The notes under the pieces: model-generated | Told to the model about the DNA's origin: nothing | Database searches by the model: none | Seen by the model: only the letters and a program-made list of their open reading frames with translations | In this document: in pieces, positions 9,276-18,625 of the stretch | Numbering within the stretch: position 1 is the first letter of the stretch | Layout of the letters: the number at the start of each line of letters is the position of its first letter | Source of the DNA: Poseidonibacter ostreae | GTDB lineage: Bacteria > Campylobacterota > Campylobacteria > Campylobacterales > Arcobacteraceae | Length of the DNA: 64,000 nt | Assembly: GCF_009208075.1 (NCBI RefSeq) | Contig: NZ_WFKJ01000006.1 | Coordinates: 20,005 to 84,004, forward strand | Reading direction: 5' to 3' | Made by a program: the position numbers and the translations under genes

Positions 9276-11101
9276 TGTTAATGGCGAAAAAGTATATAGA
9301 TGTAATGGATACTACATTTAGGGATGGATTCCAATCTGTCTTTGGTGGTAGAGTTTTAATGAACGACTTCTTTCCAGCTGTAGAAGCTGCAAAAGATGCG
9401 GGTATAACTCATTTTGAGTTTGGTGGTGGAGCTAGGTTCCAATCTTTATTTTTCTACTTACAAGAAAATGCATTTGAAATGATGGACAAATTCAGAGAAA
9501 TTGTTGGTCCAGATGCAAACTTACAAACTCTTGCACGTGGTATCAACACGGTAATGTTAGATACAGGTTCTAGAGAACTAATCGACTTACATGCAAAAAT
9601 GTTTGCAAAACATGGTACAACAACAATCCGAAATTTTGATGCTTTAAATGATGTTCAAAACTTAGAATACTCTGCTGAGTGTATTAAGAAATATGGTTTA
9701 AATCATGAAGTAGTTGTAACTTTAATGGATTTACCTCCAGGGTGTACAGGTGCACATGATGTAGCATTTTATGAAAAGACTTTAAGACAAATTCTTGATA
9801 GTGGGGTTCCTCATGATTCACTTTGTTTTAAAGATGCTTCAGGAACTGCATCACCTCAAAAAGTATATGAAACTATTCAAATGGCTAGAAAACTAGTTGG
9901 AAATGATACTCATATTAGATTACATACTCATGAAACAGCTGGAGTTTCTGTATCTTGTTATTTAGCTGCATTAGAAGCTGGAGCTGATGGTATTGATTTA
10001 GCAGCAAGTCCCGTTTCAGGTGGAACTTCACAACCAGATATTTTAACAATGTTACATGCAGTTAAAGGTAAGAACTACGATTTAGGTGGTCTTGATATTG
10101 AAAAAGTATTAAAGTATGAAGAAGTTTTAACTGATTGTTTAAAAGATTACTTTATTCCACCAGAAGCAACACAAGTATCTCCTTTAATTCCTTTCTCACC
10201 AATGCCAGGTGGAGCATTAACTGCTAACACTCAAATGATGAGAGATAATGGAACTTTAAATAAATTCCCTGAAGTAATTAAAGCTATGAGAGAAGTTGTT
10301 GAAAAAGGTGGATATGGTACATCTGTAACTCCTGTTTCTCAATTTTATTGGCAACAAGCATACGCAAACGTTATGTTTGGACCATGGAAACAAATAGCTC
10401 CAGGTTATGGGAAAATGGTACTTGGTTACTTTGGTAAAACTCCAGTAGCACCAGATGAAGAAATTGTTGCACTTGCAGCTGAAAAATTAAAAATGGAACC
10501 AACAAAAGAAAATCCTTTAGATATTGCAGATAGAGATGAAAAGAAAAAAATCTCTGTATGGAAACAAAGATTAGAACTTGAAGGTATTGAAGCTAGTGAA
10601 GAAAATATCTTTATAGCTGCTGCGTGTGATGAAAAAGGTATCGCTTTCTTAAAAGGTGAATCACCATTAAACATTAGAAAAAATGATTCTACATGTGAAA
10701 ATGATAAAGAATGTAATTTAGGAGAAAATAATAGTATGAGTAATGCAAATGGAAACTATACAGTAGTAGTAGATGGTCAAAAGTTTAATGTATCAATTGC
10801 TGAAGGTAATGCTGATATTCAAGTAACTCCTGTTGCTTCTTCAAATGAAGCACCTGCAGCCACAGCTCCTGTTGCTTCAAATGGTGAAGGTGTAGAAGTT
10901 CCTGCTGTTGTAAATGGTGCAGTTTGGAAAATTCTTGTAAAAGTTGGTGATAAAGTTGAAAAAGATCAACAAATCATGATTTTAGAAGCAATGAAAATGG
11001 AAATTGATATTAACGCTCCAGAATCTGGAACTATAAAAGAAATTCTTGTTACACCTAATGCAGCAGTTGAGGAAGGACAAACTTTAGCCATTATTGGTTA
11101 A
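9275..11101 (+). CDS. oadA: Oxaloacetate decarboxylase alpha subunit (biotin carboxyl-transferase)
   Basis: A 608-residue cytoplasmic subunit that moves the C4 carboxyl group of oxaloacetate to biotin. The N-terminal carboxyltransferase TIM barrel opens with [10 protein letters not shown] and carries LHTHETAG. An Ala/Pro-rich linker (about residues 525-550) leads to a biotinyl domain with EAMKME; the biotinyl lysine is at residue 574. The start overlaps the oadG stop; a second ATG six bases on is possible. Homologues are also called pyruvate carboxylase subunit B, but the flanking oadG and oadB make the sodium-pump decarboxylase the better call. Confidence 0.93.
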   Translation: MLMAKKYIDVMDTTFRDGFQSVFGGRVLMNDFFPAVEAAKDAGITHFEFGGGARFQSLFFYLQENAFEMMDKFREIVGPDANLQTLARGINTVMLDTGSRELIDLHAKMFAKHGTTTIRNFDALNDVQNLEYSAECIKKYGLNHEVVVTLMDLPPGCTGAHDVAFYEKTLRQILDSGVPHDSLCFKDASGTASPQKVYETIQMARKLVGNDTHIRLHTHETAGVSVSCYLAALEAGADGIDLAASPVSGGTSQPDILTMLHAVKGKNYDLGGLDIEKVLKYEEVLTDCLKDYFIPPEATQVSPLIPFSPMPGGALTANTQMMRDNGTLNKFPEVIKAMREVVEKGGYGTSVTPVSQFYWQQAYANVMFGPWKQIAPGYGKMVLGYFGKTPVAPDEEIVALAAEKLKMEPTKENPLDIADRDEKKKISVWKQRLELEGIEASEENIFIAAACDEKGIAFLKGESPLNIRKNDSTCENDKECNLGENNSMSNANGNYTVVVDGQKFNVSIAEGNADIQVTPVASSNEAPAATAPVASNGEGVEVPAVVNGAVWKILVKVGDKVEKDQQIMILEAMKMEIDINAPESGTIKEILVTPNAAVEEGQTLAIIG

Positions 11102-11120
11102 TAGTTTTATTGGAGCAATA

Positions 11121-12443
11121 ATGAAAAAAAGTTTATTTTTAATTTTATTTACTCTTTTAGCTGTATTTTCAGTAAACTCTTTTGCCGCATCAGCACCTGC
11201 TGAAGTAACAGAAGAAAAAAAAGAGTATGTATCAAAATCAATGTCAGAATTAGTTGATTCGTTTTATAGCACAACTGGTATAAAAGCGATTATTGATCCT
11301 CAAGAAGGATTAAAAGGGCCTCATGGTGAAGAATTAACAGTATTCGCACAAAGCTATGGTAGAGTTATTATGATTATAATTTGTTTAATCTTATTCTATT
11401 TAGCTATTAGAAAAGGTTTTGAACCATTACTTCTAATTCCTATTGGATTTGGTGGAATTTTAGCCAATATTCCAATTGCAGAAATTGCAGGTGCTGATGG
11501 AATGCTAGGAATTATCTATAATATGGGTATTACAAATGGGTTTTTTCCACTTCTGATTTTTATGGGAGTTGGAGCTATGACTGACTTTGGTCCATTATTA
11601 GCAAATCCTAAAACTGCATTACTTGGTGGTGCAGCACAATTTGGTATTTTTGGTTCACTAGTTGCAGCAGTTGTTCTTTCTCAATATGTTCCAGGTATTG
11701 AATTTAGTTTAGAACAAGCAGCAGCAATTTCTATTATTGGTGGGGCTGATGGTCCAACGTCAATATTTATAGCTTCTGCTTTAGCTCCTGAATTATTAGG
11801 TGCAATTGCAGTTGCTGCTTATTCTTATATGGCATTAGTGCCAGTTATTCAACCTCCAATTATGAGAGCGTTAACAACTGTAACTGAAAGAAAAATAAGA
11901 ATGAAAAGTACAAGAAAAGTTTCTAAATTAGAGAAAATAGTATTTCCTCTAGTTGTAGTTACATTAACTTTATTAATTTTACCAGATGCATCTCCTCTAA
12001 TTGGAGCATTATGTTTAGGTAACTTTGCTAAAGAATCAGGAGTTGTTGATAGACTTTCTGATACAATGCAGAATTCATTAATCAATATAGTTACTATCTT
12101 CTTAGGATTAGGTGTTGGTTCAAAACTAGCAGCAGAACAATTCTTAGTAGCTGAAACTATGGGTATTATGGCAATTGGACTATTAGCATTCGCTGCAGGT
12201 ACTGCAATGGGTGTTTTAATGGCAAAAACAATGAACTTATTAAGTTCAAAAGACAATCAAATCAATCCTTTAATAGGTGCTGCTGGAGTATCAGCAGTTC
12301 CTATGGCAGCAAGGGTTGTAAGTAAAGAAGGTCAACAGTATGACTCATCGAACATTTTATTAATGCATGCGATGGGACCTAATGTTGCTGGAGTAATTGG
12401 ATCAGCCGTTGCAGCGGGTGTTCTTTTATCAATATTTAAATAA
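11121..12443 (+). CDS. oadB: Oxaloacetate decarboxylase beta subunit (Na+ translocating)
   Basis: The multi-span membrane subunit that decarboxylates carboxybiotin and exports Na+. The conserved core has [15 protein letters not shown], the TDFGPLL segment, and IIGGADGPT, which holds the Asp of the sodium site. I choose the ATG at 11121 (GGAG seven to eight bases upstream) over an in-frame TTG inside oadA. From there the protein starts with a signal-peptide-like segment ending SFAASA and a polar stretch of about 65 residues before the first core helix, an N-terminal extension beyond the classical OadB core. Confidence 0.93.
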   Translation: MKKSLFLILFTLLAVFSVNSFAASAPAEVTEEKKEYVSKSMSELVDSFYSTTGIKAIIDPQEGLKGPHGEELTVFAQSYGRVIMIIICLILFYLAIRKGFEPLLLIPIGFGGILANIPIAEIAGADGMLGIIYNMGITNGFFPLLIFMGVGAMTDFGPLLANPKTALLGGAAQFGIFGSLVAAVVLSQYVPGIEFSLEQAAAISIIGGADGPTSIFIASALAPELLGAIAVAAYSYMALVPVIQPPIMRALTTVTERKIRMKSTRKVSKLEKIVFPLVVVTLTLLILPDASPLIGALCLGNFAKESGVVDRLSDTMQNSLINIVTIFLGLGVGSKLAAEQFLVAETMGIMAIGLLAFAAGTAMGVLMAKTMNLLSSKDNQINPLIGAAGVSAVPMAARVVSKEGQQYDSSNILLMHAMGPNVAGVIGSAVAAGVLLSIFK

Positions 12444-12470
12444 AAATTAATTAGTAGGAAGAATTAAATT

Positions 12471-14051
12471 ATGTCTGAGATTAAAGACTCTTTAGGTTTA
12501 GAAAATGTTGGAACGGTTAGAAGAAATCTTGATGTAGATACTCTTATGAATCACGCAGTAGAAAATGAAGGTGCTAAAATATCTTCAACTGGTGCACTTA
12601 TGATAGATACAGGTATCTTCACAGGAAGAAGTCCAAAAGATAAGTTTTTTGTTAATCAAGATCCATCAAATAAATATATTGCTTGGGGAGATATTAATAA
12701 AAAAGTATCTACTGAAGTTTATGAAGAGTTATTAGTTACTTCAAAAAAACAATTAAGTAATAAAGACTTATATGTAACAGATGTATATTGTGGTGCATCT
12801 TTAGATTCTAGAAAGTCTGTTAGATTTATTACTGAAGTTGCTTGGCAAGCACACTTTATTAGAAATATGTTTATTGTTCCTCAAACTCAAGAAGAGTTAG
12901 ATAACTTTGAACCTGATTTCACAATATATAATGCTTGTAAAACTGTTGATATGGCATATGCTAGTCATAATTTACATTCAGAAGTATATGTAGTATTTAA
13001 TGTTGAAGAAAATATTGCAATGATTGGTGGAACTTGGTATGCAGGTGAAATGAAAAAAGGTGTTTTCTCAATGATGAATTACTGGTTGCCATTAGATGGT
13101 AAACTTGCAATGCATTGTTCTGCAAATATTGGAGAAGATGGAGATACTGCATTATTCTTTGGTTTATCAGGAACTGGTAAAACTACACTTTCAACTGATC
13201 CTAAAAGAGCTTTAATTGGTGATGATGAACATGGTTGGGATGATAATGGTGTATTTAACTTCGAAGGTGGTTGTTATGCAAAAGTTATTAATCTTGATAA
13301 AGATTCTGAACCAGAAATTTTTGGTGCGATTAAAAAAGGTGCAATTTTAGAAAATGTTGTTTATGATGAAAATGGAGTAGTTGATTACTCTGATGGTTCA
13401 AAAACAGAAAACACTAGAGTTTCTTATCCTTTAGATCATATTGAAAATCACACACCTGATATGAAAGGTGGTCACCCTACTAATATAATTTTCCTATGTG
13501 CAGATGCATTTGGAGTACTTCCTCCTGTTGCAAAACTTGATAAGCAACAAGCAATGTATTACTTCCTAAGTGGATATACTGCAAAAGTTGCAGGAACTGA
13601 AAGAGGTATTACTGAACCAGTTGCAACATTCTCTTCATGTTTTGGAGAAGCATTTTTACCTTTAAATCCTACAGTTTATGCAGAATTATTAGGTCAAAAA
13701 ATCGATAAGCATAATGTAAATGTTTATTTTGTTAACACAGGATGGACAGGTGGAGCTTATGGTGTTGGTAAAAGAATGAGTATTAAAAATACTAGAGCTT
13801 GTATTAATGGAATTTTAGATGGTTCAATTGAAAACTCTGAATTCGAAACATTACCTGTATTTAATTTAAGAATTCCAAAAACACTAGATGGTGTTGAAAC
13901 TGAAGTATTAAACCCTAGAAATACATGGGATAATAAAGCTGAATATGATGAAACTACTAAGAAATTAGCTGGTATGTATATTGAAAACTTTAAAAAATAC
14001 TTAACTTTAGAAAGTGAATATGATTTTACAGCTGCAGGACCAACTTTATAA
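12471..14051 (+). CDS. pckA: Phosphoenolpyruvate carboxykinase (ATP)
   Basis: Converts oxaloacetate and ATP to phosphoenolpyruvate and CO2. The P-loop GLSGTGKTT is at residues 231-239, followed by the [10 protein letters not shown] metal-site segment; the length of 526 residues is typical of the ATP-dependent family. It follows oadGAB by 27 bp, so oxaloacetate decarboxylation and PEP formation are encoded side by side. A terminator follows. Confidence 0.96.
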   Translation: MSEIKDSLGLENVGTVRRNLDVDTLMNHAVENEGAKISSTGALMIDTGIFTGRSPKDKFFVNQDPSNKYIAWGDINKKVSTEVYEELLVTSKKQLSNKDLYVTDVYCGASLDSRKSVRFITEVAWQAHFIRNMFIVPQTQEELDNFEPDFTIYNACKTVDMAYASHNLHSEVYVVFNVEENIAMIGGTWYAGEMKKGVFSMMNYWLPLDGKLAMHCSANIGEDGDTALFFGLSGTGKTTLSTDPKRALIGDDEHGWDDNGVFNFEGGCYAKVINLDKDSEPEIFGAIKKGAILENVVYDENGVVDYSDGSKTENTRVSYPLDHIENHTPDMKGGHPTNIIFLCADAFGVLPPVAKLDKQQAMYYFLSGYTAKVAGTERGITEPVATFSSCFGEAFLPLNPTVYAELLGQKIDKHNVNVYFVNTGWTGGAYGVGKRMSIKNTRACINGILDGSIENSEFETLPVFNLRIPKTLDGVETEVLNPRNTWDNKAEYDETTKKLAGMYIENFKKYLTLESEYDFTAAGPTL

Positions 14052-14080
14052 GGTATAATTTTCCTAATAAATTTACTGTT

Positions 14081-14113
14081 AAAAGGAGTGGATTAATTTT
14101 CACTCCTTTTTTT
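14081..14113 (+). terminator. Rho-independent terminator after pckA
   Basis: An A-rich run then AAGGAGTG, a loop of about 10 bases and CACTCCTT followed by a T run. The 8-bp stem includes GGAGTG/CACTCC. It closes the oadGAB-pckA block. Confidence 0.8.
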
Positions 14114-14135
14114 AACTAAAAAAATAGGAGAAACA

Positions 14136-14630
14136 ATGAAATTATCAAGCTTTTTAGAAGATATCAAAGAGAATGAAGAAGAGGTAGTGTATTACTGTTG
14201 TAATCACTTATTATCAAAGAAATTTGATGTTGAAAATGATTCAATAAATGACGATGAATTAAAAGAAATGTTTGTTAATTATAACAATTTTTCTAAATTG
14301 TTAAATGATTCTGCTGGAATAATATATAAAAAATATGAAGCTGATTTAAATGATGTTTATAAAACTATGTGTAGTAAGTTTAATGAAGAGCATGATAATA
14401 AGTATTTATTTGACTTTAGATTAGCACGAGTAGTAAATCAAGAACCTGCTCAATTTTTAGATATTGAAGATAAAGATACTCAAGAAACAGTAATTCAAAA
14501 GTTTGAAGATAAAATTAATACAATTTTAGAATCTAAGTATTTTAATGATAATAAAATTACATTATCAAATGATTTAATCATTCCTCAAAGAACATTAGAT
14601 TTAATTAAATCAGCAGCTAAAGCTTCTTAA
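14136..14630 (+). CDS. Conserved-looking hypothetical protein, acidic, helical
   Basis: A 164-residue soluble acidic protein with a clear ribosome site (AGGAG seven bases before the ATG). It has no membrane segment, signal or motif I recognise, and reads as mostly helical with many Asp, Glu and Lys. It lies after the pckA terminator and converges on ribBA; a stem-loop separates the two ends. Codon use matches its neighbours, so I take it as a real gene of unknown function. Confidence 0.7.
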   Translation: MKLSSFLEDIKENEEEVVYYCCNHLLSKKFDVENDSINDDELKEMFVNYNNFSKLLNDSAGIIYKKYEADLNDVYKTMCSKFNEEHDNKYLFDFRLARVVNQEPAQFLDIEDKDTQETVIQKFEDKINTILESKYFNDNKITLSNDLIIPQRTLDLIKSAAKAS

Positions 14631-14645
14631 TTATAATTTTACTTT

Positions 14646-14678
14646 ATACAAATAGGGTTTTTAACACTCTATTTGTAT
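14646..14678. terminator. Bidirectional stem-loop between convergent genes
   Basis: A perfect 10-bp stem (ATACAAATAG with CTATTTGTAT) around a short loop. It lies between the end of the hypothetical gene and the end of ribBA, whose stop codon is in the loop. It could terminate transcription from both sides, although the T tracts are weak. Confidence 0.55.
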
Positions 14679-15692
14679 CTCTTCTATAATTTCTAAACCA
14701 AAACCATTTAATCCAACAAATGAATGTTTTCCACCACTTGTCATAAGTTTAATTTGTTTTATATTTAATGAATTAAGAATTTGTGCCCCTATTCCATAAT
14801 CTTTTTGAGACTCTTTTGATTGCATATCATCACTTAAGAATATTAATATTCCACTTTTTGATTGAAGGAAATTAATTGTTTTTAGCATTGAGTGAAGTTT
14901 TTCATCATTTAAAAATAGTTTTATATCTGGAATTACTGTATGAAATTTTACATGTGTAACTTCACTTAATTCTCCAAAAATAATTGCAGTATGAATATTT
15001 CCAATATGATCTTTAAACTCTTTTTTTATTGCTTTTGTTCCAAAAAAAGTAATTTCATCTCTTGAAATATTTTCAACAAGATTTTCATGTGATAATCTAT
15101 ATTCAACTAAATCAGATATATAAATTTGCTTCATATCATGTTTTTGTGCAAAAATATCTAAATCATCACGTCTTGCCATTGTTCCATCTTCTTTCATGAT
15201 TTCACAAATTACAGCTTCACCATTAAGACCTGCTAATTTACATAAATCAACACTTCCCTCAGTATGTCCTGTTCGAACAAGTACTCCACCATCTTTAGCA
15301 ATTAAAGGAAATATATGTCCAGGTCGTACAAGCTCTTGTGCTTTTGAAATTGGATTAGCTAAAATTCTAATAGTATCATCTCTTTCCCCTGCACTAATTC
15401 CCGTTAAAGCATCAGTTGCATCTACTGAAACTGTAAATGCTGTTTCATAAGATGATGTGTTTGAGCTAACCATTGGATTTAAATCTAATTTGTTTGCAGT
15501 TTCTTTAGTAACTGATACACAAATTAATCCCTTTGCATGAGTAGCCATAAAATTTACTTTTTCTGGAGTACTTAGCGCTGCAGCATAAACTAAATCACCT
15601 TCATTCTCTCTATCTTCATCATCAAGCATAATAACCATATTACCTTTTTGAATCTCTATAATTGCTTCTTTTACTCTTTGTATTGCGTTCAT
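14661..15692 (-). CDS. ribB: 3,4-dihydroxy-2-butanone-4-phosphate synthase with degenerate GTP cyclohydrolase II half
   Basis: Riboflavin synthesis. The N-terminal 200 residues are an intact DHBP synthase (RibB) making the four-carbon precursor from ribulose-5-phosphate: MLDDEDRENEGDL and HTEGSVDLCKLAG carry the acidic and His catalytic residues. The C-terminal 140 residues align with GTP cyclohydrolase II, but the zinc-binding pattern C-x10-C-x-C is absent (the equivalent stretch reads FHTVIPDIKLFLN), so this half should be inactive. A stand-alone, intact ribA at 40926 supplies the activity. The gene would usually be annotated ribBA. Confidence 0.93.
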   Translation of the reverse strand: MNAIQRVKEAIIEIQKGNMVIMLDDEDRENEGDLVYAAALSTPEKVNFMATHAKGLICVSVTKETANKLDLNPMVSSNTSSYETAFTVSVDATDALTGISAGERDDTIRILANPISKAQELVRPGHIFPLIAKDGGVLVRTGHTEGSVDLCKLAGLNGEAVICEIMKEDGTMARRDDLDIFAQKHDMKQIYISDLVEYRLSHENLVENISRDEITFFGTKAIKKEFKDHIGNIHTAIIFGELSEVTHVKFHTVIPDIKLFLNDEKLHSMLKTINFLQSKSGILIFLSDDMQSKESQKDYGIGAQILNSLNIKQIKLMTSGGKHSFVGLNGFGLEIIEEIQIEC

Positions 15693-15765
15693 TTTTCTTC
15701 TTTTTATATAGTATTTAATATTTTTATTATTATATCAAAAATATTGAAATTTAATCTAAAACCTC

Positions 15766-15794
15766 TTGACAAAAATATGCTTTTTTACTATAAT
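15766..15794 (+). promoter_or_regulatory. Consensus sigma-70 promoter of the tRNA cluster
   Basis: TTGACA at 15766-15771, a 17-bp spacer, and TATAAT at 15789-15794, both perfect consensus hexamers. It ends 17 bp before tRNA-Gln, as expected for a strongly expressed stable RNA operon. Confidence 0.85.
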
Positions 15795-15811
15795 TTCGGC
15801 ACTTAAACGAT

Positions 15812-15886
15812 TGGGGTATCGCCAAGTGGTAAGGCAACGGCTTTTGGTGCCGTCATTCGAAGGTTCGAATCCTTCTACCCCATCCA
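15812..15886 (+). tRNA. tRNA-Gln (anticodon TTG)
   Basis: A full cloverleaf: a 7-bp acceptor stem TGGGGTA/TACCCCA, an anticodon stem ACGGC/GCCGT enclosing loop TTTTGGT (anticodon TTG), a T arm with GGTTCGAAT, and an encoded CCA. It is first in the four-tRNA cluster. Its synthetase gene glnS is in this window. Confidence 0.95.
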
Positions 15887-15928
15887 TTAAGTAGATATTT
15901 TTAATTTTTATATCTAAAAATTATTGCT

Positions 15929-16005
<77 letters not shown>

Positions 16006-16020
16006 ATTTTAGTGTGTTAA

Positions 16021-16097
16021 GTCAAGGTAGCTCAGCTGGCTAGAGCGCTGGTCTCATAAGCCGGAGGTCGAGGGTTCGAGTCCCTCTCTTGACACCA
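16021..16097 (+). tRNA. tRNA with anticodon CAT (elongator Met; Ile2 not excluded)
   Basis: A 77-nt cloverleaf: acceptor GTCAAGG with TCTTGAC, anticodon loop CTCATAA, T loop TTCGAGT, encoded CCA. A standard G1-C72 pair rules out the initiator. The elongator Met and lysidine-modified Ile2 tRNAs share this loop and cannot be told apart with certainty by eye; Met is more likely beside fMet. Confidence 0.88.
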
Positions 16098-16133
16098 CTT
16101 TTTATACACTTAATTCTATTTTTTAGAATTTAT

Positions 16134-16211
16134 GCTGGTGTAGCTCAGCTTGGCTAGAGCAGCTGATTTGTAATCAGCAGGTCGGGGGTTCAAGTCCCTT
16201 CACCAGCTCCA
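16134..16211 (+). tRNA. tRNA-Thr (anticodon TGT)
   Basis: A 78-nt cloverleaf: acceptor GCTGGTG/CACCAGC, anticodon stem GCTGA/TCAGC with loop TTTGTAA (anticodon TGT), T loop TTCAAGT, encoded CCA. It is last in the cluster. Confidence 0.95.
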
Positions 16212-16244
16212 TTAATCAAAACTTTTTAAAAAAGTTAAGATTAA
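16212..16244 (+). terminator. Stem-loop ending the tRNA cluster
   Basis: TTAATC pairs with GATTAA, and inside it AACTTTTT pairs with AAAAAGTT, starting one base after the CCA of tRNA-Thr. It is a plausible terminator for the tRNA transcript, though AT-rich. Confidence 0.5.
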
Positions 16245-16253
16245 TAAATTTAA

Positions 16254-16451
16254 CTACTTCATTAACTCATCTGCTTTTTCTTTTGTTCCATTATAAATAT
16301 CAGAAGAAGTGTCTTTTGTAACTTCCCAAGTATCAGATGATAAATCCTTTATAACTTCCCATGCAGTTGAACTATCTTGTTTTATTCCTGTCCATGTTGC
16401 ACATGAAGAAAAAAACAATGAACATAAAATTAAAAATAAATATTTTTTCAT
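16254..16451 (-). CDS. Small lipoprotein with WEV repeats
   Basis: A 65-residue protein with a signal peptide and lipobox (FSSC). The mature part has short repeats of the form S-x-x-x-W-E-V-x-K-D followed by S-S-D. It has amphipathic, entericidin- or lpp-like proportions but no firm family. I prefer the ATG at 16451 (AGG eight bases upstream); an ATG two codons earlier is possible. It follows another lipoprotein gene by a few bases, so the pair is probably co-transcribed. Confidence 0.72.
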   Translation of the reverse strand: MKKYLFLILCSLFFSSCATWTGIKQDSSTAWEVIKDLSSDTWEVTKDTSSDIYNGTKEKADELMK

Positions 16452-16460
16452 TTGCATTAC

Positions 16461-16802
16461 CTACGGATTTGGGTTTTCAAAGAATACATAAGTTGAATAA
16501 TCAGAAACTTCAAAATAAACTTTCTTTTCATTTGCATCTTTTTTAAAATCAAGATTTTCATCTAGGAAACCATATCCATATCTATATGCTCTTGACTCTT
16601 TACCATCAGTTGAAATTGCAGTTGAAAGCTTATCAATTTTTATAAATCTTTTTATTAACTTCTCACCAGCATAAACTTCAAGTACACCATTTACACCTGT
16701 CCAGTTTTGTAAGTATCTATTTATTTTATTTTGTTTTTCTTCACAACCATTAAAAAATAAGGCTGCTGCTATTATTGAACTTGTAAGTAAAATTTTTTTC
16801 AC
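16461..16802 (-). CDS. Putative lipoprotein
   Basis: A 113-residue protein with an N-terminal signal peptide and lipobox (FFNGC, Cys about residue 20). The mature region looks like a small beta-rich domain (a GVLEVYAGEKLIKRFIKIDKLS segment), ending YVFFENPNP. No named family is recognised. It is upstream of the small lipoprotein on the same strand. The ε-proteobacterial setting and intact reading frame support a real gene. Confidence 0.72.
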   Translation of the reverse strand: MKKILLTSSIIAAALFFNGCEEKQNKINRYLQNWTGVNGVLEVYAGEKLIKRFIKIDKLSTAISTDGKESRAYRYGYGFLDENLDFKKDANEKKVYFEVSDYSTYVFFENPNP

Positions 16803-16877
16803 TCTATATTTCCTCTATATGACGTTTTTAGTATAAAAGTGTACAACAAAAGTTCTTTAAGGCTTATTTGGGCTTTT

Positions 16878-18584
16878 CTATAAAATAGCCATTTTAATAT
16901 CATTATAAGTTATTTTTTCATCAAGTTTAGTAAATATTGCTTTTAATCTAATTTTTCCATCTTCTGAAAAATCTTCATCATGATTTGTTTCTTTAATTTG
17001 CTCAATAGCTTTATTAACTAGGTTAATTGTATTTAGACTTGGCATATATTTTGACATATCAAAATCAATATCCTCTTTTTTAATTAAACTTAAATGATTC
17101 ATAATTGTTGTTACTGTAAAGCCAGCATTTTTTGCTAAATCTTCAAGATTTGAAGATGTTTCAACTAGGTTTTTTGTCTTAATATGATTTGCTATTTTTT
17201 CTTCTATTTTAGGCTCTTTACTTAATAATACTTTTTCTTTATATATCTCTTTCTTGTCTATTGTTCCACCAAGTTTTTGTATGTATGATAATTGCATCGC
17301 ATTTAGTTGATTTTCTTCAAAAGCTTCTATTTTATTTGCTGCTTTTACTGATGCTTGTTTTATTCTAGGATCAATACTTAATATCAATGGGTCAACACTT
17401 AGGGCATTATCATTAAATCCCATGAGTTTTAACCCTTCAATATTTTTAATTCTTGATAAAGCTACATAACCTTGCCCTACTTCAAAAGTCTTTGATAAAT
17501 CTATTTGTGCAGCATCAAGTGTCATACCTTGAGATTTATGAATAGTAATAGCCCAAGCAAGTTTTAGAGGTATTTGAGATATTTTTGCTTGAACTTTTCC
17601 TGAATCATTTTCTATTGACCAATCTTCATATTCTACTTTTACGACATAACCATTTGAAAGTTTTACAATTGGAAGTTTTTGTTCATCTTTTGTAAAATCA
17701 ATTACTACACCAGTTGTTCCATTTATATAATATTTTTCAGGGTTGTTTTTAATAAACATTACAACAGCATCTTTTTTAAGTATTAATTCTTCTTGAACTA
17801 AAGCTGATTTAAATAACTTTTCAATATTACCTTTTGCACCCTCGCTTGTATATTTAAAAAGTTGTGATTCCTTATCAATACTTCTTAATTCATCATTATT
17901 AATTCTATCAACATCCATATTATGAGTATAAAGTTTTGTAGGTGTAAAATCTATATCTAAATCTTTTTGTAGTCTAGCATTTAAAATATCATGACTTTTT
18001 TGTGATACTTGACCATTTCTTATTTCATCTAAAACAAAAATAAGTTGATTATCATCTTGTCTAAACTTTTTTTCTAGATAACAAGTCTGTAAATCTAACT
18101 CTTTCCACGATGGACTTTGCCATGCAAATCTTTTTCCATCAATATTTTTTGATATTGGAGGTAACTGGAAAAAGTCACCTGAAAGAATCACTTGAATACC
18201 ACCAAATGGCTTATTAGTTTGCTTAAAGGCTTTAAGAATTTTATCAATTGAGCTAAAAATATTAGGACTTACCATAGAGATTTCATCGATGATTAATATT
18301 TTTAGTTTTTTAAATCTAGTTTGAAGATACTTTTTATCTAATAAATTTGAAATAAAACTTTCATCAATACTATCTCTAATTCCTAAGCTAAAATAAGAAT
18401 GAATAGTTTGTCCATTTAAATGTGATGCTGCAATTCCCGTTGGTGCAACAATAGTTGGAATAATTTTTCGTGACTTTAGATATAAAACAAATTCATTTAA
18501 TATATGTGTTTTACCTGTACCTGCTGATCCTGTTAAAAAAACATTTTGACCAGTTTTCAATATTTTAAGAGCTGTTTCTTGCAT
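16878..18584 (-). CDS. Pif1/RecD2-like SF1B DNA helicase
   Basis: A 568-residue ATP-dependent 5'-3' helicase of the Pif1 group, likely acting on DNA secondary structures or stalled forks. Walker A GSAGTGKT is at residues 19-26, and the PTGIAA and QTIHSYF motifs of Pif1 follow. Walker B is IIDEISMV around residue 95; the C-terminal motif TIHKSQGMTLD and VALSR are present. The last 110 residues include an HTH_40/RQC-like segment (AKNAGFTVTTIMNHL) seen in many bacterial Pif1 relatives. It sits alone, 41 bp after the SelO gene on the same strand. Confidence 0.92.
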   Translation of the reverse strand: MQETALKILKTGQNVFLTGSAGTGKTHILNEFVLYLKSRKIIPTIVAPTGIAASHLNGQTIHSYFSLGIRDSIDESFISNLLDKKYLQTRFKKLKILIIDEISMVSPNIFSSIDKILKAFKQTNKPFGGIQVILSGDFFQLPPISKNIDGKRFAWQSPSWKELDLQTCYLEKKFRQDDNQLIFVLDEIRNGQVSQKSHDILNARLQKDLDIDFTPTKLYTHNMDVDRINNDELRSIDKESQLFKYTSEGAKGNIEKLFKSALVQEELILKKDAVVMFIKNNPEKYYINGTTGVVIDFTKDEQKLPIVKLSNGYVVKVEYEDWSIENDSGKVQAKISQIPLKLAWAITIHKSQGMTLDAAQIDLSKTFEVGQGYVALSRIKNIEGLKLMGFNDNALSVDPLILSIDPRIKQASVKAANKIEAFEENQLNAMQLSYIQKLGGTIDKKEIYKEKVLLSKEPKIEEKIANHIKTKNLVETSSNLEDLAKNAGFTVTTIMNHLSLIKKEDIDFDMSKYMPSLNTINLVNKAIEQIKETNHDEDFSEDGKIRLKAIFTKLDEKITYNDIKMAIL

Positions 18585-18625
18585 TGTTTACCTATTTACT
18601 TAATTTTGTTTTGGATTATAGTTTA

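Noticed and set aside
11094..11120. Longer oadB start at TTG 11094 within oadA
   Set aside because: The ATG at 11121 has a ribosome site and opens a signal-peptide-like segment.
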